Shown here one piece after another: positions 1-6,802 of a stretch of DNA of 12,163 nucleotides (its first letter is position 1; the number at the start of each line of letters is the position of its first letter). Under the pieces are notes generated by a model that saw only the letters and a list, made by a program, of their open reading frames with translations, had not been told where the DNA came from and made no database searches. The stretch spans positions 1 through 12,163 of the forward strand of contig PKXI01000309.1 of NCBI GenBank assembly GCA_003133425.1, given 5' to 3'. The position numbers were made by a program, and so were the translations under genes. The stretch comes from Acidobacteriaceae bacterium. GTDB taxonomy: Bacteria; Acidobacteriota; Terriglobia; Terriglobales; Acidobacteriaceae.

Positions 1-28
1 CACCTCAGAATGGGAACTGATTAGATGG

Positions 29-121
29 GATGAGAAGGTCGACCCCGATCACGGCTGGCGCTAAGCTGGTTGTGATCGACGCACTCAAAGGTGCAATCTC
101 AGAGGATGAGGAGGTCGACCC
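29..121 (+). repeat. imperfect 17-bp direct repeat (29-45 and 105-121)
   Basis: The unit GATGAGRAGGTCGACCC occurs at 29-45 and again at 105-121 with one difference (A or G). The copies enclose the leader stem-loop. The second copy carries the GAGGAGG ribosome-binding site of the transposase and abuts its ATG. The purpose is unknown; it could be a duplicated leader segment or a recombination product. Confidence 0.6.
46..78 (+). ncRNA. stem-loop in the IS110 leader, candidate part of a bridge RNA
   Basis: Read as plus-strand RNA, positions 46-59 pair with 65-78 without interruption (14 pairs), closing a five-base loop GCTAA. Four pairs are G-U (53-71, 54-70, 56-68, 57-67). On the minus strand these would be A-C mismatches, so the fold favours RNA in the same direction as the transposase 44 bases downstream. 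IS110-group elements are known to encode a bridge RNA in the non-coding sequence next to the transposase that guides target and donor recognition. Assigning this stem to such an RNA is inference; the left end of the element is not identifiable and may lie outside the window. Confidence 0.4.
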
Positions 122-1369
122 ATGAAGAAGCATAGCAATTCCTTGAAGAACAGTGAACCGGATGCGAAGCGGGTTAAGTTGGGAGAAACGGCACAGCGGA
201 ACTCGCGGGAAGTAATGACGGAATTGGTTGCAAAGCTAGCGCGGCAGTTTGATGGGGAGGTTCTTCCAGCCGTTGATGGGAAGAAGGGTGGGCGAGATGC
301 AGTGCGACCGAATCTGAATCGTTTGACCGTGGGCGTAGATCTGGGGGACCAGTGGAGCAACTACTGCATTTTAGGTTTATCTGGAGAGACGCTTGCAGAA
401 GGCCAGTTTCGGACGACGCGGGAAGAGACTTCGGAATTCTTTCGAGGCATGGCGACGTCTCGCGTGGTTGTCGAAGTGGGAACCCATTCGGCGTGGGTGC
501 GGGAAGTCATCGCCGGTTTCGGACATGAAGTGCTGGTAGCAAATCCACGGCTGATGGAGGGATCGAAACGTCGCCGGCGCAAGAACGACCGGATCGATGC
601 CAACAAACTGGCCCGGCTGGGGAGGACGGATCCGAAATCGCTGCATCCGATTCAGCACCGCAGTACGGAAGTACGCGAGGACTTGCTTGTACTTCGAGCT
701 CGCGAAGCATTGGTAGCATCTCGAACAGAATTGATCAACACCGTGCGCGGCCTGGTGAAGAGCATGGGGGCGAGGCTTTCCAATTGTTCCAGCGAGAGCT
801 TTTCCGAGAAAGCGGCCGCGGAGATTCCGGACGAGGTAGGGGAGACGTTGCAGCCGTTATTACGTCTGATTGCGACGTTGAGTGACGAAATCAAGATCTT
901 TGATCGAAAGATCGAAAAACTGGCCTCCGAGAAGTATATGCACACGAAGTTATTGCGGCAGGTGGGAGGAGTAGGGCCTCTCACCTCACTGGGCTACGTC
1001 TTGACTCTGGAAACTCCGCTGCGTTTTGCCAGGAGCCGCGATGTGGGGCCGTATCTGGGGCTGGTGCCCAAGCAGGAAGACTCCGGAGATAGCCAGCCGC
1101 AATTGGGCATCAGCAAGACCGGTGACCAGATGCTGCGCAAGCTGCTGGTGGGAAGCGCGCACTATATCCTGGGCCCGTTTGGTCCGGACACCGATTTACG
1201 ACGATTTGGGATGCGACTGTGCGAGCGCGGCGGAAAGAACGCCAAGAAACGAGCAGTCGTTGCAGTGGCACGAAAACTAGCCGTTTTACTGCATAGGCTT
1301 TGGGCGAGCGGCGAGGTCTATGAGCCCCTCGGCTACGGCGCGAAGTTAGTGCGTCCCGCCGCCGCGTAG
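122..1369 (+). CDS. IS110-family transposase (RuvC-like DEDD N-terminus, Transposase_20 C-terminus)
   Basis: This 415-residue protein is an IS110-family recombinase, which moves an IS element without terminal inverted repeats and in known members is guided by a bridge RNA. The N-terminal RuvC-like domain shows candidate acidic residues: D73 in VGVDLGD, E118 in VVVEVG, and D156 and D159 in KNDRIDANK. A helical linker (about 180-270) leads to the C-terminal Transposase_20 domain, with a GGVGPLTS helix-hairpin-helix-like motif (282-289) and the catalytic-serine region SGDSQPQLGISKTG (321-334). The likely nucleophile is S321 or S324. The start is supported by GAGGAGG seven bases before the ATG. 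About 65 charged residues precede the first RuvC strand, so it is longer than classic members of about 330-350 residues. The frame is intact and motifs are present, so it may be active. Confidence 0.93.
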   Translation: MKKHSNSLKNSEPDAKRVKLGETAQRNSREVMTELVAKLARQFDGEVLPAVDGKKGGRDAVRPNLNRLTVGVDLGDQWSNYCILGLSGETLAEGQFRTTREETSEFFRGMATSRVVVEVGTHSAWVREVIAGFGHEVLVANPRLMEGSKRRRRKNDRIDANKLARLGRTDPKSLHPIQHRSTEVREDLLVLRAREALVASRTELINTVRGLVKSMGARLSNCSSESFSEKAAAEIPDEVGETLQPLLRLIATLSDEIKIFDRKIEKLASEKYMHTKLLRQVGGVGPLTSLGYVLTLETPLRFARSRDVGPYLGLVPKQEDSGDSQPQLGISKTGDQMLRKLLVGSAHYILGPFGPDTDLRRFGMRLCERGGKNAKKRAVVAVARKLAVLLHRLWASGEVYEPLGYGAKLVRPAAA

Positions 1370-1790
1370 TTTTGAATGATGATTGCGGAATACACTTCGG
1401 TTTTTATCGCTTGAGTAAAGACAATCTGCTTCCCGGAGGTTTATTGGTAACGGCATCCACCGCCTTGTTCGGGTGACTGCGTGTAAGCGGCCGATCCTTC
1501 GAGATCGTCGATTAGATTGCAGCATCCTAACAACCCGGGTCCGTCACTGTTGTGATGGCCCCGGGCTTGAAATCGGACCCCAAATTGCACCGGACCCAAA
1601 GCGGCCCATTCAGAGTGCGGATAGAAGCCCGGCGATGTGGGTGGCGCCAATACAAACTCGGGAGCGATCGTCTCAGAAAGCGAATGAGACTAAGCAAAGT
1701 AGCGCCGGTATCGGGACAATGTCACGCACTCCAATAAGGAACGAAGCTGAACCAAGAACGTGTTCCGCTTCGTTCCCAAGTCGAGTGTCC
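1370..1790 (+). other. hairpin-rich non-coding region downstream of the IS110 gene
   Basis: No credible gene is visible. Several hairpins are. At 1534-1565, CCCGGG pairs with CCCGGG and 1541-1547 pairs with 1552-1558, with one mismatch, one G-U pair and a four-base loop TGTT. At 1670-1690, GTCTCA pairs with TGAGAC around nine bases. At 1738-1776, GGAACGAAGC pairs with GCTTCGTTCC around 19 bases. The G-U pair in the first again suits plus-strand RNA. In the IS1111 subgroup of IS110 the guide RNA lies downstream of the transposase, so a bridge-RNA role is possible but unproven. The right end of the element was not located. Confidence 0.4.
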
Positions 1791-1864
1791 GAGTGGTGGT
1801 GAACACTGTCAAGGGTCAAGATGAACGTCCTGCGGGACGCCCTTGACAGTGTTCACCACCACTC
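1791..1864. repeat. perfect 25-bp inverted repeat with a nested inner hairpin
   Basis: Positions 1791-1815 are the exact reverse complement of 1840-1864. The 24-base spacer holds its own stem, CGTCC (1826-1830) with GGACG (1835-1839) around TGCG. The whole could fold into a hairpin or DNA cruciform of 30 pairs. There is no T-run after either arm, so it is not a classical terminator. It may be a palindromic repetitive element, an IS insertion target, or a recombinase site. Function is unknown. Confidence 0.85.
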
Positions 1865-2273
1865 CCCCAAAATCGCTGTGTTGCTGAAACTAGGACGGCC
1901 GCCACGTCGGCCTTGACTTTTATGACCTTCTCATAGAGGCCGCTTATGGCGATGATGCAACAACTGACCGCGACCTTGCCTGACTCAGCTTCCGACTCTA
2001 CATCCCTGGGCTGGCAAGGATTGGGCTAAGGGAGAAATCCAGGAGCAATGCTTTCGAATTGGCGGTCGAGCGGAGGACGGCACGGAATCGCCCGGTGGTT
2101 CGATCGCAAGTATCGTAATGACCATTCAATTCCCCCCATCAGCGGTAAACTTCGGGCTGATCTGCCGAAGATCGAGATTCCGGCCCAAGGCAGAACATGG
2201 AGGCAGAGGTACGCGCAGCCTACCACCATCGTCGCTCTCTCCCTTTGTCCCGAAGGCGGGGAGATTCTGTGCG
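1865..2273. other. intergenic region before the YdcF-like gene, no convincing gene
   Basis: I see no recognisable gene, RNA or clear promoter here. A 27-codon frame at 1946-2029 has no ribosome-binding site and no recognisable product. Longer open frames crossing the area on both strands run into the YdcF coding region in other frames and look like chance. Confidence 0.5.
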
Positions 2274-2975
2274 ATGGCGCTATCCCCACCCACGAGACCG
2301 TCGTGGCCCCGCAGCGATACCCTGGTGCACAAGAATGGCCGACCCAAGTCGAAACTTCGCAACTGGACTTTTCGCTCCATTGCTGTGCTGTTTTTTGCTT
2401 TGATTCTGGGGTTTCTGGGATGGTCCTGCTGGGTCTACGTGCAAATTGAGAACTATGCCGGTTTGGACCAGACCGCACCGTCGGACGCCATCGGCGTTCT
2501 GGGCGCGGCGGAGTACGATGGAACGCCCTCCCCGGTTTTCCGCGCACGTCTCGACCACGCGCGCAAACTTTACGATCGCGGCATCGCACCGCTCATCATC
2601 ACTCTGGGCGGTGCCAACAAAGATGAGTACTCCGAGGGTGCGGTCGGCCGCGATTACCTGATGAGCCTGGGCATCCCTGAGAGCGCCATTATTGCCGAAA
2701 CCGAAAGCCGAAACACCGAAGAACAGGCCCACCGCATTGCCGTCATCGCCCATGCCAACAATCTGCGCCGCCTGGTCGTCGTAAGCGACGGCACCCACCT
2801 GTTTCGAATACACGAAATCTGCGCCGCCGATGGCCTTAATGTACTCACTTCACCCAGGACACGCGTCTCCATCGGAGGCGGCACCGCAGAGGCCGAGCGC
2901 ATTGCGCACGAGATCCTCAGCTACACCGCCTGGCGGCTTCGCCTGGCGACTGCTTCTGCACTGAGGCGGAGTTAG
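2274..2975 (+). CDS. YdcF/DUF218-family membrane-anchored protein
   Basis: This 233-residue protein belongs to the YdcF/DUF218 (SanA/ElyC-type) family, whose members are inner-membrane-anchored with a Rossmann-like domain and are linked to envelope processes in other bacteria. One transmembrane segment lies at about 33-57 behind a basic stretch (KSKLRN). Family signatures follow: VLGAAEYDGTPSP (75-87), RLDHARKLYDRG (92-103), GG..DEYSEG (112-122), ESRNTEEQA (144-152) and SDGTHLFR (171-178). The start at 2274 is chosen because a GGGGAG precedes it and the chain then begins just before the membrane anchor; the open frame extends back to 2118 through unlikely sequence. The enzymatic activity is unknown for most members. 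It stands alone, with non-coding DNA on both sides. Confidence 0.85.
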   Translation: MALSPPTRPSWPRSDTLVHKNGRPKSKLRNWTFRSIAVLFFALILGFLGWSCWVYVQIENYAGLDQTAPSDAIGVLGAAEYDGTPSPVFRARLDHARKLYDRGIAPLIITLGGANKDEYSEGAVGRDYLMSLGIPESAIIAETESRNTEEQAHRIAVIAHANNLRRLVVVSDGTHLFRIHEICAADGLNVLTSPRTRVSIGGGTAEAERIAHEILSYTAWRLRLATASALRRS

Positions 2976-3012
2976 CCCACTCAGTCTGTTCCTGCGTCAG
3001 TAAAGAACCGCC

Positions 3013-3036
3013 AGGTGCCCATTCTTCTGGGCATTT
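3013..3036 (+). terminator. possible weak terminator after the YdcF-like gene
   Basis: TGCCCA (3016-3021) and TGGGCA (3028-3033) form a six-pair stem with a TTCTTC loop, followed by only three T residues, 40 bases after the stop codon. The short T-run makes this tentative. Confidence 0.3.
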
Positions 3037-3431
3037 GGTGGAAAGGGTCGGTTCACACGAACTTAGCCGACAATACACACCAACGCGTCGATGAGTGTAT
3101 TGCCCTGAAGTCAACAATCGAAATTCCGGCTGTTGGATCGCTTGATACTAGCCGACTTCCCATTACAAATCGTCCGATCGGGCTTGAGCATTTTCCCCGC
3201 CCGCGGAACCACGAAGAAGTGAAGCGAATATACGCACGGCCTAGCTCTCTCTCAATCTGAACGATGTTTTCCACCGTTATTTTCTGAAAACTGTAAATTC
3301 CTCGCCTGTGTTTTTGAATACAGAGCAGGACATGCAAAGCAGGCTACAATGGCCGGCACAGAGTGAAGAGACTGAATTGCGCGAGGGCTTTCCCGCCGAA
3401 GCGAGAAAGTGTTTGGGCAAATTGGGCACCA
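3037..3431. other. intergenic region before the beta-CASP gene
   Basis: No gene is supported. An eight-pair inverted repeat, CAATACAC (3071-3078) with GTGTATTG (3095-3102), could be an operator or a hairpin. A TACAAT at 3345-3350 would serve as a -10 box for the downstream gene, but no matching -35 sits 16-18 bases upstream; TTGAAT at 3314-3319 is 25 bases away. The promoter is therefore only suggested. Confidence 0.4.
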
Positions 3432-4676
3432 GTGAAAGTCACCATTCATAAGGGCAGCCAAGAAATTGGCGGAACCTGCATTCAGCTCTCATCCGGAAAA
3501 ACCAGCATCCTTCTCGATGCCGGACTTCCCCTCAGCGCGGACAGCAAGCCCGTAGATCTTTCGCGTCTTTCCGTGGACGCCCTTCTGGTCAGCCATCCTC
3601 ACCAGGACCACTTCGGCCTCATGGCCTCACTGTCGCCCGGCACTCCGGTCTACATCGGCAAGCTGGCCCGCAGCCTGATCGATGCCACGCAGGTGTTCCT
3701 CGGCAGAGACAGATATGCGCTCGACTTTCACGACTTCAAAGCCTGGCAGCCGTTTACCATCGGCGATTTCACCATCACTCCCTATCTCGTCGACCACTCC
3801 GCCGCCGATGCCTACGCCTTTCTCATCGAAGCTGAAGGCAAGCGCCTGTTCTACAGCGGCGATCTTCGCTCGCACGGCCGAAAGGGAATACTCTTCGAGA
3901 ATCTCGTGAAGCGCCCGATTCGCGACATCGATGTCCTCTTTCTCGAAGGCACCATGCTGCATCGCAACAACGACATCTTCCCTGACGAGAAGTCAGTCGA
4001 AGACACGATCCTTGAGACGATCCAACAGCAAAAGAACATCTCGTTCCTGCTGTCGTCCTCGCAGAACATCGACCGCATCGTCTCCACCTATCTGGCTTGC
4101 AAGAAAGCCGGCAAGCTCCTAGTGATCGACATTTACACCGCGTGGGTGCTCGAACAGCTCCTGCAGGTCAGTCAAAGCACGCCCAACATGGGCCGGCCTG
4201 CTATGAGAGTGTTTGCCACTCACAGTCAGGACGAAAGGCTCAAGGCCAACCCAGACTACTTCGGAGATTTCAGAAAGCGATTCTATCGCCACAGGGTCAA
4301 GCGCGAGGAACTACACGAAGCTCCCGAATCGTTTCTCTACTTCGGCAAGATGTCCAGCTTTCACTTCATCGATGAATTCAAGAACGCAGCCGCCCCCGTC
4401 AATGTGATTTACTCGCAGTGGCTCGGCTATCTCGACGGAAACCACTCTGACTACTTCGGCAGTGACAGAATCTCCGCCTACCGGGATGACCCAGAGGTCA
4501 ACTTTGTCTACGCGCATACGAGCGGGCATGCGCCATTGAAGGACCTGCAAAAACTGGCTGAGGCATTGAAGCCGAAAATGCTGGTTCCGATTCATACCGA
4601 AGACGCAGAGGGTTTCAGAAGCAATTTCGAGAACGTAACGACACTAATGGACGGAGAGACGTTCGTCCTGAACTAA
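3432..4676 (+). CDS. metallo-beta-lactamase-fold hydrolase of the beta-CASP / RNase J-like type
   Basis: The protein (414 residues from GTG 3432) shows the metal-binding set of the metallo-beta-lactamase fold: D29 in LLDAG, the HPHQDH signature (55-60), H122 in VDHSAAD and D144 in YSGDLRSHG. Beta-CASP-like elements follow: E172 in LFLEGT (motif A), H362-H366 in HTSGH and H388 in PIHTE. This suggests a zinc-dependent nuclease or phosphodiesterase related to RNase J and CPSF73, but it is shorter than RNase J (about 550) and lacks its C-terminal domain, so the substrate is unknown. The frame is open from 3363, but homologous proteins typically begin at the (V/M)KVTIHKGSQEIGG strand, so 3432 is preferred although no strong ribosome-binding site is visible. 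An apparent small frameshifted gene starts 14 bases after its stop. Confidence 0.85.
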   Translation: MKVTIHKGSQEIGGTCIQLSSGKTSILLDAGLPLSADSKPVDLSRLSVDALLVSHPHQDHFGLMASLSPGTPVYIGKLARSLIDATQVFLGRDRYALDFHDFKAWQPFTIGDFTITPYLVDHSAADAYAFLIEAEGKRLFYSGDLRSHGRKGILFENLVKRPIRDIDVLFLEGTMLHRNNDIFPDEKSVEDTILETIQQQKNISFLLSSSQNIDRIVSTYLACKKAGKLLVIDIYTAWVLEQLLQVSQSTPNMGRPAMRVFATHSQDERLKANPDYFGDFRKRFYRHRVKREELHEAPESFLYFGKMSSFHFIDEFKNAAAPVNVIYSQWLGYLDGNHSDYFGSDRISAYRDDPEVNFVYAHTSGHAPLKDLQKLAEALKPKMLVPIHTEDAEGFRSNFENVTTLMDGETFVLN

Positions 4677-4690
4677 CACGGAGGGAGGGC

Positions 4691-4944
4691 ATGGTGCAGG
4701 AGAGGAACTTTGAACCTCCTGACAGTAGTAGACCCCGCTTGAGCAACTGAAGGAGATTGCGCGGGTAGCTCTTGATGCAAATTCACAGCTTCGCCACCGA
4801 GAAGTACATCAACCTGTTCACAAATATGTGTACCGCCAATGCGGTGAAAGGGGAGTAGAAATGGCCATCTGTCCAAAGTGTCATACCAGCGGAGGCTCAG
4901 TTCATGGTAAGGATTTACCAATAATCACCAAGACCAGAATGTAG
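4691..4944 (+). pseudogene. probable small cysteine-containing gene broken by one frameshift
   Basis: An ATG at 4691 follows the strong ribosome-binding sequence GGAGGGAGGG, 14 bases behind the beta-CASP gene. It opens MVQERNFEPPDSSRP and ends at a TGA at 4748. In another frame an open stretch without its own start runs from 4732 to 4944, reading LEQLKEIARVALD, then RQCGERGVEMAICPKCH and ending KTRM. One extra C in the CCCC run at 4733-4736 would join the two into a protein of about 84 residues with a C-x10-C-x2-C pattern resembling a metal knuckle. I do not recognise the family. Either it is a recent pseudogene or a sequencing error, or the two frames are unrelated. An alternative shorter product could start at ATG 4861 (27 residues, GGGGAG just upstream). 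Confidence 0.4.
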
Positions 4945-5022
4945 GGGAGACTTGAACCTCCATGCCTAATTAAAGGCTGCGGATTTTAAGCCGTCGGTGC
5001 CCGTCCTATATGGTCGGATACG
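4937..5022 (-). pseudogene. decayed tRNA-Leu(UAA)-like sequence
   Basis: On the minus strand the order of elements matches a leucine tRNA: an anticodon loop reading CTTAAAA (4984-4990, anticodon TAA at 4986-4988), a long variable arm GCCT/AGGC around TTAATT, and a T-loop TTCAAG (4951-4956) between GGAGG and CTCCC. The anticodon stem CGG/TCCG and the T-stem each lack one base needed for normal five-pair stems with seven-base loops. The 5' part shows no convincing A-box or matching acceptor strand. It is therefore probably a tRNA relic, for example an attachment-site remnant or a tRNA once carried by a mobile element. It begins about where the broken small gene ends. Confidence 0.5.
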
Positions 5023-5074
5023 TGGCTATACGATAATATCCAGCGGCAAATTAAGGGAAACAAGGCGGAAGGTG

Positions 5075-5114
5075 GGGCGAGGCATACGGACCGCTACGGT
5101 CATATACCTCGCCC
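5075..5114. repeat. strong nested hairpin, 40 bases
   Basis: GGGCGAGG (5075-5082) pairs with CCTCGCCC (5107-5114). Inside it ATA (5084-5086) pairs with TAT (5103-5105) and GACCG (5089-5093) pairs with CGGTC (5097-5101) around a CTA loop. That makes 16 pairs with small internal bulges. There is no adjoining T-run. It may be a palindromic repeat or a structured RNA element. The surrounding 5023-5303 has no recognisable gene. Confidence 0.7.
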
Positions 5115-5303
5115 TATCGAGCAAACAGCCCCCCTGTAAGGTTCCGGTAGGCCGGGAGCGGCAGGACGAAGCAACCCGGCGCAACCGGCAGTAAGGTACG
5201 GTTTGCCAATCAACCAGGAGGAACCAGCCGGGGAGCAGCTCTGGCGATTGAGCGTGATTCAGGGTTTGGCAAGACTGAAGTACTTTCAAGACAACCCAGG
5301 GAC

Positions 5304-5336
5304 GGGCGGTGGCGAGGGCGTGAGCTCTTGCCGCCC
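5304..5336 (-). terminator. possible terminator hairpin after the NfnB-like gene
   Basis: GGGCGG (5304-5309) and CCGCCC (5331-5336) form a stem 26 bases beyond the stop codon of the minus-strand gene. No T-run follows, so termination is uncertain. A second hairpin, GGGGAGT (5351-5357) with ACTCCCC (5371-5377), overlaps the stop codon itself. Confidence 0.3.
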
Positions 5337-5362
5337 ATTTCTTGAGGGCTGGGGAGTAGTCC

Positions 5363-6802
5363 CTACGCCCACTCCCCACTGCGCAGATACTCATCGATTC
5401 CCTTCGCCGCCTTGCGCCCGGCGCCCATGGCGAGGATCACCGTGGCGCTGCCGGTGACAATATCGCCGCCGGCAAAGACGCCGCGCTTCGACGTGCGCAT
5501 GGTTTGGGGATCGGCCACGATGTAGTTCTTGGCGTTGGTCTTCAGGTCGGGCGTGGTGCTCTGGATGAGCGGATTCGCCGTCGTCCCTACGCCGATGATG
5601 GCCACATTGGCCGGCAAAACAAACTCCGATCCTGCGATTGCAACCGGGCGCCGGCGTCCGTCGGCATCGGGCTCGCCCAGCTCCATGCGCACACAGCGCG
5701 CCCCGGTCAGCCAGCCGTTTTCGTCTCCCAAAAATTCGACCGGGTTGGTCAACATGCGGAATTCGATGCTCTCCTGGCGCGCGTGCTTCACTTCCTCGGC
5801 CCGCGCCGGCATCTCCGCCCCCGACCGCCGGTAGACCAGCGTTGCCGAGCGCGCGCCGAGGCGCCGCGCCGTGCGCACCGCGTCCATGGCCGTGTTGCCC
5901 CCGCCAACCACAATCACATCGCGGTCGCGGCAGTCGTAGATCGGCTCGTCGAACTGCGGGAACTGCCAGGCGCGCATCAGGTTGACGCGGGTGAGAAACT
6001 CGTTGGCCGAGTAGACGCCGTTCAAGTGCTCGCCGGACACGCCGAGAAACACCGGCAGGCCCGCGCCGGTGGCGATGAAGATCGCGTCGCATCCTTCCAC
6101 GCGCATCAGCTCGTCGAGCGCGACGCTCTTGCCTACCACTACGTTGGTTTCGAACTCCACGCCCATGCGGCGCAGGTTGTCCACTTCCTCCTTCACGATC
6201 GACTTGGGCAGCCGGAACTCCGGAATGCCGTAGATCAGCACGCCGCCCAGCTCGTGCAGCGCCTCAAAGACGCGCACGCGGTGGCCTTTTTGAATGAGGT
6301 CGCCGGCAGCCGAGAGCCCTGCCGGGCCGCTGCCTACAATGGCCACGCACTTGCCCGTAGGCGGGGCGATCGCCGGCAGGCCAAGCTGGCCGCTGGTGCG
6401 CTCGTGGTCGGCGATGAACCGCTCCAGGTTGCCGATGGCCACCGGCTGGCTCTTTTTGCCCAACACGCAGCTGCCTTCGCACTGGTTCTCCTGCGGGCAG
6501 ACGCGCCCGGTAATGGCGGGCAGTGCGTTATCCTCGCGCATCTTCGCCGCCGCGGCCAGAAAATCGCCCGCGTAAATCAGCGCCACAACTTCCCTTATCT
6601 GGACGTCCACGGGGCAGCGACCGACGCAGGCCGGCCGGTTGCAGGCGAGGCAGCGCGAGGATTCTTCCTCGGCGCTCTCCGCGCTGAGGCCCTGGTTCAC
6701 CTCGGCGAAGCAGTGCGCCCGCACCTCTGGCTCAAGTTCCGGCATGGCCACGCGCGGAATCTTTATCCGCTCTTTGAGGGGAAGCGGATTGGCGTCAGGC
6801 AT
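5363..6802 (-). CDS. NfnB-like / glutamate synthase small-subunit-like flavoprotein oxidoreductase
   Basis: This 479-residue cytoplasmic protein belongs to the family shared by GltD/GltA and NfnB (SudA). Its N-terminal Fe-S domain has C51-x2-C54-x4-C59-x3-C63 and C102, C108, C112, the usual ligands of two [4Fe-4S] clusters. FAD binds at GSGPAG (157-162) and NAD(P)H at VVGGGNTAMDAV (298-309); GVFAGGD near 447 closes the flavin domain. The start at 6802 follows AAGGGGAG at good spacing and overlaps the upstream gene by eight bases, indicating translational coupling. The partner is an NfnA-like protein rather than the large GltB chain, so NADH-dependent ferredoxin:NADP+ oxidoreductase is the more likely role. 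In known Nfn this subunit houses the bifurcating flavin. A glutamate-synthase role is the alternative, but no large subunit is present here. Confidence 0.87.
   Translation of the reverse strand: MPDANPLPLKERIKIPRVAMPELEPEVRAHCFAEVNQGLSAESAEEESSRCLACNRPACVGRCPVDVQIREVVALIYAGDFLAAAAKMREDNALPAITGRVCPQENQCEGSCVLGKKSQPVAIGNLERFIADHERTSGQLGLPAIAPPTGKCVAIVGSGPAGLSAAGDLIQKGHRVRVFEALHELGGVLIYGIPEFRLPKSIVKEEVDNLRRMGVEFETNVVVGKSVALDELMRVEGCDAIFIATGAGLPVFLGVSGEHLNGVYSANEFLTRVNLMRAWQFPQFDEPIYDCRDRDVIVVGGGNTAMDAVRTARRLGARSATLVYRRSGAEMPARAEEVKHARQESIEFRMLTNPVEFLGDENGWLTGARCVRMELGEPDADGRRRPVAIAGSEFVLPANVAIIGVGTTANPLIQSTTPDLKTNAKNYIVADPQTMRTSKRGVFAGGDIVTGSATVILAMGAGRKAAKGIDEYLRSGEWA

Noticed and set aside
1570..1625. 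Possible IS21-type end sequence (ATTGCACCGG, GTGCGGATAG)
   Set aside because: A vague resemblance only; no repeated end motif or transposase fragment nearby supports it.
1473..1802. 109-codon plus-strand frame downstream of the IS110 gene
   Set aside because: It runs through three hairpins, has no recognisable motif and no clear ribosome-binding site; structured non-coding DNA fits better.
2060..2115. tRNA-Ser-like sequence with GGTCGAGCGG and GGTTCGATC
   Set aside because: The A-box-like and T-loop-like words are present but no acceptor, anticodon or T-stem pairing could be made.
2026..2589. 187-codon minus-strand open frame opposite the YdcF-like gene
   Set aside because: It is rich in Arg, Pro and Ser, has no family motif, and lies opposite a clearly conserved gene.
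4673..4921. Minus-strand frame of 82 codons opposite the broken small gene
   Set aside because: No ribosome-binding site or recognisable motif; the plus strand has a strong ribosome-binding site and a better protein pattern.
5026..5394. 122-codon minus-strand frame beyond the NfnB-like stop codon
   Set aside because: It crosses two hairpins and the tail of the NfnB-like gene, with no family similarity that I can see.
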